DNA of 64,000 nt from Deltaproteobacteria bacterium RIFCSPHIGHO2_02_FULL_40_28. GTDB lineage: Bacteria > UBA10199 > 2-12-FULL-40-28. This document shows positions 32,473 through 40,660 of the stretch, piece after piece (the stretch's first letter is position 1; each line of letters begins with the position of its first letter). The translations under genes were made by a program, and so were the position numbers. The notes under the pieces are model-generated. The model did not search any database. It saw only the letters and a program-made list of their open reading frames with translations, and was not told the origin of the DNA. The stretch is from contig MGRJ01000009.1 in assembly GCA_001798135.1 (NCBI GenBank), positions 1 through 64,000 of the forward strand, given 5' to 3'.

Positions 32473-32553
32473 ACTTGTAATCCACCCTACGATAAAGGTG
32501 ATTACAGTTAATCCTCCCAGAAAACCTAACCAGAATGTAATGGCTATGTTCAT
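32389..32553 (-). CDS. 54-residue single-pass membrane microprotein
   Basis: A short minus-strand gene. ATG at 32553 is preceded by GAGGT eight bases upstream and by a promoter (TTGACA, 17-base spacer, TAACAT). The product starts MNIAITFWLGFLGGLTVITF then IVGWI, one clear transmembrane helix with a GFLGG kink, followed by a basic tail (SLIPPRKTSKVF, SRQRK). The last 28 codons overlap the 3' end of the TonB receptor gene in antisense. No family is recognised. The combination of promoter, ribosome-binding site and strongly hydrophobic helix supports a real gene, though the overlap calls for caution. Confidence 0.55.
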   Translation of the reverse strand: MNIAITFWLGFLGGLTVITFIVGWITSLIPPRKTSKVFPSRQRKSYHIYNLVIR

Positions 32554-32571
32554 ATTTATTACCTCATTTGA

Positions 32572-32600
32572 ATGTTAACTATTATAACGCGCTGTGTCAA
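32572..32600 (-). promoter_or_regulatory. Promoter of the 54-residue membrane microprotein
   Basis: Minus-strand -35 TTGACA (32600-32595), a 17-base spacer, and -10 TAACAT (32577-32572). The predicted transcript starts shortly before the GAGGT ribosome-binding site, and runs against the TonB receptor transcript. Confidence 0.55.
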
Positions 32601-32640
32601 GATGGGGTCTAAAATAAATTATTAATAATTTCATATATTT

Positions 32641-33462
32641 ATGAAAATATTGAGACGTATAATTTTTTTATTTTTAGTTTTGATAGGGTTTGTGGTGTCC
32701 CTAGATGCCCAAGCTACTGATAGAGCCTTACGTATTGTTTCTTTAAAACCCAATATTACTGAAATTCTTTTTGCTTTGGGGCTTGGAAATGAAGTGGTTG
32801 GAGTTACTACCTATTGTGATTATCCTCCCCAAGCTAAAAAATTACCCCCCGTTGCTGATTATATTCATGCTGATATTGAGGCTATTTTGGCCCAAAAACC
32901 AACTCTGGTTATGGCCTCCGAAGAAAATAGTGTGAAAAAGGAAATTGAGTTTCTTTTATCCCGCGGTATTCCAGTTAAAACCTATGGTTTTCAAGGTATC
33001 CAGGAAACCCTGGATTCCATCCAAAAAATAGCCGATATCTTGGGAGTGGGCCAAAAAGGAGCAATCCTGGTTGCCCAACTTAAAACAGATCTTTTGTTAA
33101 CCAAGAATCGTTTGGCTTCTCATAAAATCCAGGTTTTAGCCTTGGTGGGTAAAAAACCCATTGTTGTTGTTGGTGAGAATAATTTTGTGGGAGATATGAT
33201 TAAACATGTAGGTTTAGAAAATGGGGTTGTTTCTAACACACGCTATCCCATTTTAAGTTTGGAGGAAGTTTTGAGAATTTCTTTTGATGTTATTTTGGAT
33301 TTGTCCATGGGAAATGAAACTCTTGCTTTGGAAAAAATTTATCCAGGCGTTCCTCATTGGAAGTCTAAAAAAAGAATCGTCTTGGATATGAATCTTTTTA
33401 GACCATCCCCCAGGTTGATGGATGGAGTAAACGCATTGATTAAAGTTTTTGAAACACCATGA
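32641..33462 (+). CDS. btuF: Periplasmic cobalamin/siderophore-binding protein (BtuF-like)
   Basis: A 273-residue substrate-binding protein of the class III (helical backbone) ABC type. An N-terminal signal peptide (IIFLFLVLIGFVVSLDAQA) is followed by RIVSLKPNITEILFALGLGN, TTYCDYPPQAKKLPPVADYI and the IEAILAQKPTLVMA helix, the usual BtuF/hemin-binding pattern. Ligand choice cannot be read from sequence; the symbol is by cluster similarity. It passes substrate to the BtuC-like permease, whose start overlaps its stop. No ribosome-binding site is evident; the region upstream is AT-rich. Confidence 0.85.
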   Translation: MKILRRIIFLFLVLIGFVVSLDAQATDRALRIVSLKPNITEILFALGLGNEVVGVTTYCDYPPQAKKLPPVADYIHADIEAILAQKPTLVMASEENSVKKEIEFLLSRGIPVKTYGFQGIQETLDSIQKIADILGVGQKGAILVAQLKTDLLLTKNRLASHKIQVLALVGKKPIVVVGENNFVGDMIKHVGLENGVVSNTRYPILSLEEVLRISFDVILDLSMGNETLALEKIYPGVPHWKSKKRIVLDMNLFRPSPRLMDGVNALIKVFETP

Positions 33463-34472
33463 TGCGAAAAACAACCACACTCACAACAAAACGTTTTGGG
33501 TTTATCATGGGCATTCTGTTTGCAGCCTCTCTTGTCACCCTGGTCCTGGTTACTTTTTTTGGAAGGCCAGCACTTTCTATGAATGAAATTTTATTTTCAG
33601 AGAGTTCTTGGGCCAGAGAAATTTTTTACTATGTAAGGCTTCCCAGGGTTCTGTTGGGCTTTTTAGTAGGAGCTGCTCTTTCAGTTACAGGAGTTAACTT
33701 TCAATCTCTTCTCCGTAATCCCTTGGCTGATCCCTATATTTTGGGGGTTTCTGGGGGAGCTGCCCTAGGAGGAGTTGTAGGTCTTGCTCTTGGACTTTCT
33801 TTTCAATTGATGTTGGGAGTGAGTTTTATTTTTGCTCTTTTATCACTTGTAGGAATTTATTGGATAGCTCAAGTTGGTGGCAGGCTTTCATCTTCTTCGC
33901 TTCTTCTAACGGGCCTGATGTTTAATGCTTTTGCCTTTGCTTTGGTTCTTCTCATTAATGCCTTGGTTGAAATAGGGCAGTCTCAACAAATTATTTATCT
34001 TTTAATGGGTTCATTAGAAGCTACCAGTTGGAATACTGTCTTATGGTTATTTGCCATTGTTTTTTTGGGAGTGATAGTAACCACTCTTCTTTCTAAAAAT
34101 CTAAATGTGATGTCCTTGGGTGAAGAAGCAGCTTTAAGGCTTGGAGTTAATGATCAAAAACTTAGAAAAATTTTCTTTGTTGTTTCTTCGCTCATGGTGG
34201 GAGCCAGTGTTGCCGTGGCTGGTTTGATTGGTTTTGTGGGTCTTTTTGTGCCTCATGTTTTGCGTTTAATTTTTGGACCAGATCACAGACTTTTAATTCC
34301 TGCTTCAGCTTTGGGTGGTGGCATTTTTCTTGTGGTTTGTGATTTTATTGCCAGATCAGTTGTTACCAGTGGCGAGGTTTATCTTCAGCTTCCTGTTGGA
34401 GTGATTACAGCCTTAACGGGCGGGCCTTTTTTTATTTTTCTTCTTCGAAAACAAAGGGCCTCGATTTTATGA
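33459..34472 (+). CDS. btuC: FecCD/BtuC family ABC transporter permease
   Basis: A 337-residue inner-membrane permease with about ten transmembrane segments. YYVRLPRVLLGFLVGAALSV, QSLLRNPLADPYILGVSGGA and LGVNDQKLRKIFFVVSSLMV are typical family sites, the last near the ATPase coupling loop; GFVGLFVPHVLRLIFGPDHR is the FecCD signature. It dimerises and, with the BtuD-like ATPase, imports cobalamin or an iron chelate delivered by the binding protein. It overlaps btuF and btuD by four bases on each side. Confidence 0.93.
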   Translation: MMRKTTTLTTKRFGFIMGILFAASLVTLVLVTFFGRPALSMNEILFSESSWAREIFYYVRLPRVLLGFLVGAALSVTGVNFQSLLRNPLADPYILGVSGGAALGGVVGLALGLSFQLMLGVSFIFALLSLVGIYWIAQVGGRLSSSSLLLTGLMFNAFAFALVLLINALVEIGQSQQIIYLLMGSLEATSWNTVLWLFAIVFLGVIVTTLLSKNLNVMSLGEEAALRLGVNDQKLRKIFFVVSSLMVGASVAVAGLIGFVGLFVPHVLRLIFGPDHRLLIPASALGGGIFLVVCDFIARSVVTSGEVYLQLPVGVITALTGGPFFIFLLRKQRASIL

Positions 34473-35233
34473 TTGAAACAAAAAATTTATCACTCACTTT
34501 AGGAGATAAATTGATTTTGAAAGAGATGTGTTTTCATCTCAAAAGAGGAGAGTTTGTTGGGATTTTAGGGCCCAATGGTTCTGGAAAAACTAGCCTTCTT
34601 CGTGTTTTGAGTGGAATTTATCCCAATTATTCAGGATCGGCCACCCTTTATCTGATACCAACTAAAAATTTAAAACCAAAAGGATTAGCCCAAATGATTG
34701 CTGTTGTCCCTCAAGAAGAGCATTTTCCATTTTCTTATTCTGCTCTGGAAGTTGTATTGATGGGACGCACGCCCTATGTTGGTTTTGCAGGTTTTGATTC
34801 TGCCGAAGACTGTGAAATTGCAAGATTGGCCATGCAACAAACTGATTGTTGGTCTTTTGCAACAAGGCCAGTTGATACTCTTTCAGGAGGAGAAAAACAA
34901 AGGCTTCTCATTGCCCGTGCCCTTGCCCAAAAAACCCCCTTTATTCTTTTAGACGAACCTTCCACCCACCTTGATTTAGCTCATCAACAATCTACTTTTA
35001 CTTTGTTGAAACGCTTAGCCTACGAGCAAAATATGGGAGTGGCCTGTATTACTCACGAAATTAATTTAGCTCATCAATATTGTGATCGTATTTATTTAAT
35101 TAAAGAAGGGCACCTTTTAGGAGGTGATACTCCCAAATCTGTTTTAACTGTTGAAAAAATTAAGTCTGTTTTTGGAATATCTTCCCAGATGGTTACAACC
35201 TGTGATGGCAAGGCCTACCATGTCTTTCTCTAA
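34469..35233 (+). CDS. btuD: ABC transporter ATP-binding protein (BtuD/FecE-like)
   Basis: A 254-residue ATPase. Walker A LGPNGSGKTSLL, Q-loop VVPQEE, signature LSGGEKQRLLIARALAQ, Walker B FILLDEPSTHLDLAHQ, and H-loop CITHEINLAHQ are all present. It energises the FecCD-type permease encoded just upstream (four-base overlap) and overlaps the start of the TonB-like gene. A standard member of the cobalamin/iron-chelate group. Confidence 0.94.
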   Translation: MIETKNLSLTLGDKLILKEMCFHLKRGEFVGILGPNGSGKTSLLRVLSGIYPNYSGSATLYLIPTKNLKPKGLAQMIAVVPQEEHFPFSYSALEVVLMGRTPYVGFAGFDSAEDCEIARLAMQQTDCWSFATRPVDTLSGGEKQRLLIARALAQKTPFILLDEPSTHLDLAHQQSTFTLLKRLAYEQNMGVACITHEINLAHQYCDRIYLIKEGHLLGGDTPKSVLTVEKIKSVFGISSQMVTTCDGKAYHVFL

Positions 35234-35771
35234 ATCTTTTTTTTCGTCCCTTGTGCTCCATGTGATTCTCGTTATTTTTTTTATTTGGCTCTTTTCAGTA
35301 CAACCTTTAAAAAATTGGGGTGGTGGGCAAAACGACCTTGTTCCTATGATTTTTTTAGAATCTGTGGGGGAATTAAATATAAAAAAACCAAAGCAAATAG
35401 AGACTCCTCCTATTCAGAATTTTTCAGTAACAAAAGGTAATGGAGATTCGACAACTCCCGCGGGTGGAGAGGGAGCGGGCACCGATCAAAGCAGTGACAA
35501 AGGCAGGGAAGACATCCTACGTCAAATTCATCGCCAAATTTTATATCAAAGACGTTATCCCCAATTTGCTTTAGAAAATAAACTTAAAGGAGATGTGCTG
35601 TTATCGTTTTCTATCGACCCCACAGGCCTTCCCAGGCAAATTCAAGTAGAGCGTTCCTCGGGTATTTCTGTTTTAGACCAAGAAGCCATTCGTACTGTAG
35701 AAAGAGCAGCCCCTTTTCCTTTGGTTACTGGATTAATTCGTTTTGTATTGAAGTTTGATCTTGAGGGATGA
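35220..35771 (+). CDS. tonB: TonB family energy transducer
   Basis: A 183-residue protein. The N-terminal membrane helix carries the TonB signature S-x3-H (FFSSLVLHVILVIFFIWLFS), needed for contact with ExbB/ExbD. A short, charged periplasmic linker follows, and the C-terminal domain (about residues 100-183, HRQILYQRRYPQFALENKLK, GDVLLSFSIDPTGLPRQIQV) is the TonB fold that touches the receptor. The linker lacks the long Pro-rich repeat of E. coli TonB. Start ATG 35220 overlaps the btuD stop; two in-frame ATGs lie further upstream. No exbB/exbD is in the window. Confidence 0.9.
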   Translation: MSFSKSFFSSLVLHVILVIFFIWLFSVQPLKNWGGGQNDLVPMIFLESVGELNIKKPKQIETPPIQNFSVTKGNGDSTTPAGGEGAGTDQSSDKGREDILRQIHRQILYQRRYPQFALENKLKGDVLLSFSIDPTGLPRQIQVERSSGISVLDQEAIRTVERAAPFPLVTGLIRFVLKFDLEG

Positions 35772-35783
35772 TATGGGGGTTTG

Positions 35784-36995
35784 ATGCTGTTGATGCCGGA
35801 TGATCTTGAAAATTTAATCAAACACTATTTGAAAACTTCTTTTCTCAAAGGAGTAAACGTACACAAAACTTTTAATCAAAAAGATTGGGTTTATTTTTCT
35901 AAGGGCGCTAAAAGGCTTTCAGATTATTTTACCGAGGGAAGAGGAGCTCTGCCAAAGGATTACTTTAATGATCCTGTCTTAAGATCTGGTTATCTTTTTT
36001 ATTTTTTACCTGTTAATTTGATGAAAATGATTGCTGTTTTAAGGCAATTTGAACCAAAAGAATTAGTTTCGGGGCAAGTGCGTATTCTTGATATGGGTTG
36101 CGGGCCAGCTACCATGTCTTTGGGTTTTATGACTCACTATGCAGAGCTTCTAAAAGCAAAAAAAATAAAAGATGCTTGGCTCGATTTTACTCTTCTCGAT
36201 CATAATTTTCATATTTTAAAAGATGCTAAAGCCCTTCATGATGCCTATGCCTTAAAGCTGGGAAATATTACAGGTTTTAAGTCGGCTTGTTCTGTAAAAA
36301 ATTATGATATTAAAAGGGGAGGGTTACTTCGTTTTTTGCGTAAACATCGCTATCACTTCATTGTAGTTTCCAATGTGTTAAACGAAATTGGAGATAGAAA
36401 CAAATGTGCAGATTTTATCAATCAATTGATGAGCGATCATTTGGAACCCAGGGGAAAACTTATTTTACTCGAACCCGCACTTAAAAAATCATCAAGAGAC
36501 CTGCAGGCCATTAGAGATTATATTGTAGTTGATAAAAAATCTGGTTTTGTTCATGCACCCTGTCTTCATCAAGAAGTGTGCCCATTAAATGTGGCTAATA
36601 AAAAAGATTGGTGTCATTTTTATTTTTCATGGGAAAGACCAGAGATGATTGAAAAGGTAGATCGACTCATTGGGAATAAAAAAGATTTTTTAGCTACTTC
36701 TTATCTTGTTTTAGGAAAAACTCCTCGTGAAGTTACTTTTGATGATTTTTTATTTCGATCTATCTCTAATCAAATGCCCAGTAATGGAAAGCGGGAGGTA
36801 GTTTTATGTGGTCCCAAAGGGCGATATCATTTAACTCGCTTGGATAAATTGGCTTCTAACACCAATCGTGATTTTGAAAAAATTCGTCGTGGAGATTTGG
36901 TGTGTTTTCCTGTTTCAAATACTGGTTATCTTCCCGATGCGTATCTTGATTTAAAATCGAATGATGCTATTTCTATTCTTAAACCTAATTCTTAA
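35784..36995 (+). CDS. Rsm22-like SAM-dependent methyltransferase
   Basis: A 403-residue protein of the Rsm22 family (relatives of the mitochondrial ribosome assembly methyltransferase). The SAM-binding motif is VRILDMGCGPATMS (99-112), followed by FTLLDHN, a VVSNVLNEIGD motif IV region, and a Cys-rich tail of the catalytic part with HAPCLHQEVCPL and DWCHFYF, typical of Rsm22 members. The C-terminal about 80 residues form a separate beta-rich part. Target is unknown; ribosome assembly is inferred from the family. I start at ATG 35784 rather than the adjacent TTG. It is followed at once by gshB-like gene with no spacer. Confidence 0.84.
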   Translation: MLLMPDDLENLIKHYLKTSFLKGVNVHKTFNQKDWVYFSKGAKRLSDYFTEGRGALPKDYFNDPVLRSGYLFYFLPVNLMKMIAVLRQFEPKELVSGQVRILDMGCGPATMSLGFMTHYAELLKAKKIKDAWLDFTLLDHNFHILKDAKALHDAYALKLGNITGFKSACSVKNYDIKRGGLLRFLRKHRYHFIVVSNVLNEIGDRNKCADFINQLMSDHLEPRGKLILLEPALKKSSRDLQAIRDYIVVDKKSGFVHAPCLHQEVCPLNVANKKDWCHFYFSWERPEMIEKVDRLIGNKKDFLATSYLVLGKTPREVTFDDFLFRSISNQMPSNGKREVVLCGPKGRYHLTRLDKLASNTNRDFEKIRRGDLVCFPVSNTGYLPDAYLDLKSNDAISILKPNS

Positions 36996-37991
36996 ATGAA
37001 AAAGAAAACCCCCTTATTTTTAACAATCGCCGACCCTGTGGAAAGTTTTAATCCCATTGCCGAGACTACTTTTTTCCTTTTACATGAAGTAAACCAAAGA
37101 GGTTTTGCAAATCTTATTGCAACCCCACAAGATCTTTTTTTTATGGAAGGGGAAGTTGCCCTCTATGCATCCTCCATTCATGTTGTCAGAAAACAAAAAA
37201 AGTTTAGTTACAAGCTGGGCCCCAAAAAGATTTTTTTTGTTCGGCTGGCTGATTGTGTTTTTCTAAGAAAAGATCCTCCTTGTGATCAAAACTATACCAA
37301 TCACTTAAGTCTTTTGGGATTGGCTGAACAAAATGCCCTGGAATCAGGAAAGGGTGATTTACCCAAACCTCTTTTTGTTAATTCTCCCTCGGGCATTCAT
37401 TTTGCTGGTGAGAAAATTTTGAATCTTTTTTTTCAAGATTTAGCTCCTCCTACTTTGATTGCTTCCCAAAAAGAAATTTTACTTAAAACGATAAATCGTT
37501 TTCGAAAAGCTGTTCTAAAACCACTTAATAGTTCTGGGGGCAGGGGAGTTTTGCTTGTTGATGCAAAAAATCCCAATGTAAACAGTTTGATTGAAATGAC
37601 AACTGATGGATTTTCAACAAATGTGATTTGTCAAAAATTTCTTCCAGGATCTAAAAAAGGGGATAAAAGAATTTTATTATTGGATGGAAAACCTTTGGGT
37701 TGTTTTTTAAGAGTTGCCGCTCCTCATGATTTTCGAGGTAATTTGCATAGTGGGGCCCACTTAAAGAAAGCCACTTTAAATTCAAGAGATGAAGAAATTA
37801 TTGCGCGAGTTGGTCCTGTTATTAAAGAATTGGGTCTTTCCTTTGTAGGTCTTGATGTGATTGATGGTTTTTTAACTGAAATTAATACCACTTCTCCCAT
37901 GGGAATTAATGAAATCAATCAAAATGAGAATTCTCAGGTTGAGAAAAAAGTAATCAATTGGATCTTGAACTGTCTTAATTTTGACGCTTAG
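36996..37991 (+). CDS. gshB: Glutathione synthetase-like ATP-grasp ligase
   Basis: A 331-residue ATP-grasp enzyme related to prokaryotic glutathione synthetase, which joins gamma-glutamylcysteine and glycine. Residues about 1-120 form the N-terminal substrate domain (MKKKTPLFLTIADPVESFNP), then the ATP-grasp part with KAVLKPLNSSGGRGVLLVDA, FLPGSKKGDKRILLLDGKPL, and the C-terminal FLTEINTTSPMGINEINQ metal site. No gshA is nearby, so other gamma-glutamyl ligation is possible. It begins one base after the Rsm22-like stop; the pair is probably co-translated. Confidence 0.85.
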   Translation: MKKKTPLFLTIADPVESFNPIAETTFFLLHEVNQRGFANLIATPQDLFFMEGEVALYASSIHVVRKQKKFSYKLGPKKIFFVRLADCVFLRKDPPCDQNYTNHLSLLGLAEQNALESGKGDLPKPLFVNSPSGIHFAGEKILNLFFQDLAPPTLIASQKEILLKTINRFRKAVLKPLNSSGGRGVLLVDAKNPNVNSLIEMTTDGFSTNVICQKFLPGSKKGDKRILLLDGKPLGCFLRVAAPHDFRGNLHSGAHLKKATLNSRDEEIIARVGPVIKELGLSFVGLDVIDGFLTEINTTSPMGINEINQNENSQVEKKVINWILNCLNFDA

Positions 37992-38181
37992 CTCATAAAT
38001 TGGACATTCTTTTTCTTTTTTAAAGCCCTTATTTTTAAACTTTCCATCTTTTTATAATCACCATAAACCATTAAAATTATTGATAAATTTAACAATTTTC
38101 TTAAAACTTTATCTCCTATTTGAAAGATGAATTTTGAGTTCAATCTACCTGGCATTAGGATTGCAGTTTGTAAGGAAGGGA

Positions 38182-38321
38182 TTGTTGAAAAATGCCTCCC
38201 CTCTGTCATCCCTGCGAAAGCAGGGATCCATCTTTGAATTTTAAGACTGGATCCCGGCCTCCGCCGGGATGACAAATGACGCGGGAATGACAGAATTGAT
38301 GGAAAACTATATTTTTCAACA
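38182..38321. repeat. Nested palindromic repeats in the 348-base gap before the TolB-like gene
   Basis: The gap 37992-38339 has no gene. An outer inverted repeat TTGTTGAAAAAT (38182-38193) and ATTTTTCAACA (38311-38321) encloses a REP-like element (38203-38293) that begins CTGTCATCCCTGCGAAAGCA and ends GGGAATGACAG, with a second hairpin GATCCCGGCCTCCGCCGGGA inside. The left part (37992-38180) is AT-rich without visible signals. The same REP type occurs at 21363-21395. Confidence 0.72.
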
Positions 38322-38339
38322 GACCCCAAAGGAGTGATT

Positions 38340-40559
38340 ATGAAAACAAACATTGGGAAAATAGTCATCATTTTTAGTTTTGTTGTTTTGGGTTTTGTCC
38401 CAGCAACCTGGTCTGCTACCAAGTTTGCATTGGATGGTGGTGCTACTACCATGGGTCCTCCCAGTGCTGATCATGCAACTCCTATTGGGATTTTTACGGA
38501 ACCAGATGCATCTGGAGTTAACCAGGTTTTCATGAGCACAGATAATGGCTCTGGTGATATTACTGTTAAACAAGTAACCACAGGTTCTGAAACTAAAAGC
38601 AGACCTCTCTTTGTACCAGAATCAGATGGAACAACGGTTGTTGTTTTGAATGCAGATGTTGCAGAAACAAAAACTTGTGATGGTCCTGTGATTGTTTACT
38701 TGGTTGATGTGTTGGGCACAGGACAACTGCGTGGTACTTGTATCCCTAGCGATTGGGCCACTTTAAGTGATGTAGCCACTTCAGACAATTATCATGTTTT
38801 TAACATTACGGAAACTTTGCTTAAGGATAAGAATCTGAATTATTATGATATTACATCTCCTGTTACTGTTACTGCTTCCCTGGACTATGCTTTTGCTGCT
38901 GCAAGTGGTACTTTAGAATTTAGTAGAGATTATCATCAAATTGCCTATACCCAAACTGATGGATCTTTAAACTATCTCTTGGTTGATTTTAAAAATGTGC
39001 AAGTAGATTACACGCATATAGATGAGGTTGCTGATTATTTTTGGATGATTAATAATCCTCCATCAGGTTTAAGTATTGGTACTTATGGAGCCAGCGCGTG
39101 GGATGGTTTTTTAAAGTCAGGTTTTACAAGTTTATCCAAACCCCGTTTTTCGGTGAAGGGTGATCGCATTTATTTCTTGCGGGATGTAAATGGGACAAAT
39201 CAATTAGGAGTAGTACCTGTTCGTGGGATGTCACCTGCACAAATTACTGAAATCGAAGGAAGCATTGCTGATATTACTCCACTGCTTCCCAATGAGTATG
39301 TGGCCTTTACCCTGAATACAGGGGGCTTAAATGAACTGGGGGTTATTTATGTAAGCATTGAGCAGAGCACAGTAGTTACCTTTTGCTCTGCCATTACAGC
39401 TTTTTCTGATCCTGCTTTTGCGAGTCAACATCCTGCCCTTGTTTATGTACCTGCCTCTGATGATGATAAAAAGGATGTAAAGGATAGCAAGACATTGCCC
39501 AAGGCCATTAAATTACTTCAGAACTTAAATATTAATAATCATCCCTATGATGCTTCTCGTATGTTAGTTCAAGCAGCATCTTTTAAAGACAAGGCTACTG
39601 CTGCAGGTGCTGCTACTGCTGTTACTCCTCCTAGTGCTGCTGGTGCTGGAGTAGTAATAGATCGCATTACTAAGGGTGGTAAGGGGGCTTTGAAGGATGC
39701 TCTTGCTGCTGCTGCTGATTCCTCTGAAGATGGCGTGGGCATTATGTATGATAGGGTAGATACTGCAGGTACAAATCTCTACTATACATGGTTAACAGAA
39801 GATCAATTAGCATGTGCAAGCATGGCTGCACAAACAGTGGCTGGTACTTCTTCCCCTGTCACTACGGTTACCAATCTCACTCTAGATCATTATGTTCAAA
39901 CTTGTGATCAGGTGAACGAACATCCTCATTCTTACTATCCTTCCAATAAGGATGCTTCTTTTGCAGATCGTACAGATAGTGTGACCACTCCTCCGGATGT
40001 TATTTATCGCCGTATAGAAGGCAGTACCTCTTATCCTACTCATTTACATGATATTACAACGACAGCTCCAGATTGTTCAACTTCATCTGCATCCGATCCA
40101 GCAGCTCCATCTGCTGAAGAAGTTCCTGCTGAGGAAGCTCCTTCTGAAGAAGCTGCTGCTGCTGTGGCTGCTTCCTGTGCTGATGCAGGGTGGTCTAGTA
40201 AGCAAATTTCCTATGACACTTACCGTGGCTTAGTACAAACAGGGAGCACCCCTGTTGCTGTTACCTTTCTAGATGGAACCACAGCCTATGCCTCGTTAAT
40301 TGATGGAGAGATTTATTATGATGCAACGCCTGATGCCTTAACTAAAACCGCTGCAGCTGTTACTGCTGGTAATCTTGCTTCAACTGAGGGTGTTGCCTGT
40401 GCCTCCAATAAAGCAGATGACGGTGCTTATGGAAGCGGATGTGCTTCTCTCAATCCTGGCCAAAGATCACCTGATGGAAGCTTGGTATTAGCAGTTCTTC
40501 TGGTGCTTGGAAGCGTGCCACAAATAACCCGAAGATTAGTCAAACATCGTTCAAAATAA
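38340..40559 (+). CDS. Large exported protein with TolB-like repeats and C-terminal anchor
   Basis: A 739-residue exported protein. Signal peptide IGKIVIIFSFVVLGFVPATW then S-A. The first about 330 residues contain TolB/WD40-like beta-propeller segments (QVTTGSETKSRPLFVPESDG, TLEFSRDYHQIAYTQTDG). A long low-complexity part rich in Ala, Thr, Ser and Glu follows (about 380-620, with an EEVPAEEAPSEEAAAAV block). The C terminus ends with SPDGSLVLAVLLVLGSVPQI followed by TRRLVKHRSK, a short hydrophobic helix plus basic tail, the shape of a C-terminal sorting signal. AAAGGAG lies five bases before ATG 38340 (GTG 38334 is also in frame). Large secreted surface protein of unknown function; propeller call is tentative. 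Confidence 0.7.
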   Translation: MKTNIGKIVIIFSFVVLGFVPATWSATKFALDGGATTMGPPSADHATPIGIFTEPDASGVNQVFMSTDNGSGDITVKQVTTGSETKSRPLFVPESDGTTVVVLNADVAETKTCDGPVIVYLVDVLGTGQLRGTCIPSDWATLSDVATSDNYHVFNITETLLKDKNLNYYDITSPVTVTASLDYAFAAASGTLEFSRDYHQIAYTQTDGSLNYLLVDFKNVQVDYTHIDEVADYFWMINNPPSGLSIGTYGASAWDGFLKSGFTSLSKPRFSVKGDRIYFLRDVNGTNQLGVVPVRGMSPAQITEIEGSIADITPLLPNEYVAFTLNTGGLNELGVIYVSIEQSTVVTFCSAITAFSDPAFASQHPALVYVPASDDDKKDVKDSKTLPKAIKLLQNLNINNHPYDASRMLVQAASFKDKATAAGAATAVTPPSAAGAGVVIDRITKGGKGALKDALAAAADSSEDGVGIMYDRVDTAGTNLYYTWLTEDQLACASMAAQTVAGTSSPVTTVTNLTLDHYVQTCDQVNEHPHSYYPSNKDASFADRTDSVTTPPDVIYRRIEGSTSYPTHLHDITTTAPDCSTSSASDPAAPSAEEVPAEEAPSEEAAAAVAASCADAGWSSKQISYDTYRGLVQTGSTPVAVTFLDGTTAYASLIDGEIYYDATPDALTKTAAAVTAGNLASTEGVACASNKADDGAYGSGCASLNPGQRSPDGSLVLAVLLVLGSVPQITRRLVKHRSK

Positions 40560-40593
40560 CCCTGAGGCTTTTAATTCCTCGAACTTAGAAGTT

Positions 40594-40619
40594 AGCCCCC
40601 CACCTGGGGGGCTTTTTTT
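40594..40619 (+). terminator. Intrinsic terminator after the TolB-like surface protein
   Basis: Perfect 8-base stem AGCCCCCC/GGGGGGCT (40594-40601 and 40606-40613) with loop ACCT and seven T residues (TTTTTTT) immediately after. It separates the surface-protein gene from the xseA operon. Confidence 0.92.
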
Positions 40620-40660
40620 ATGCTTGCGAAGTAAACACTAATCCTGTGAGAATCTTTCTC

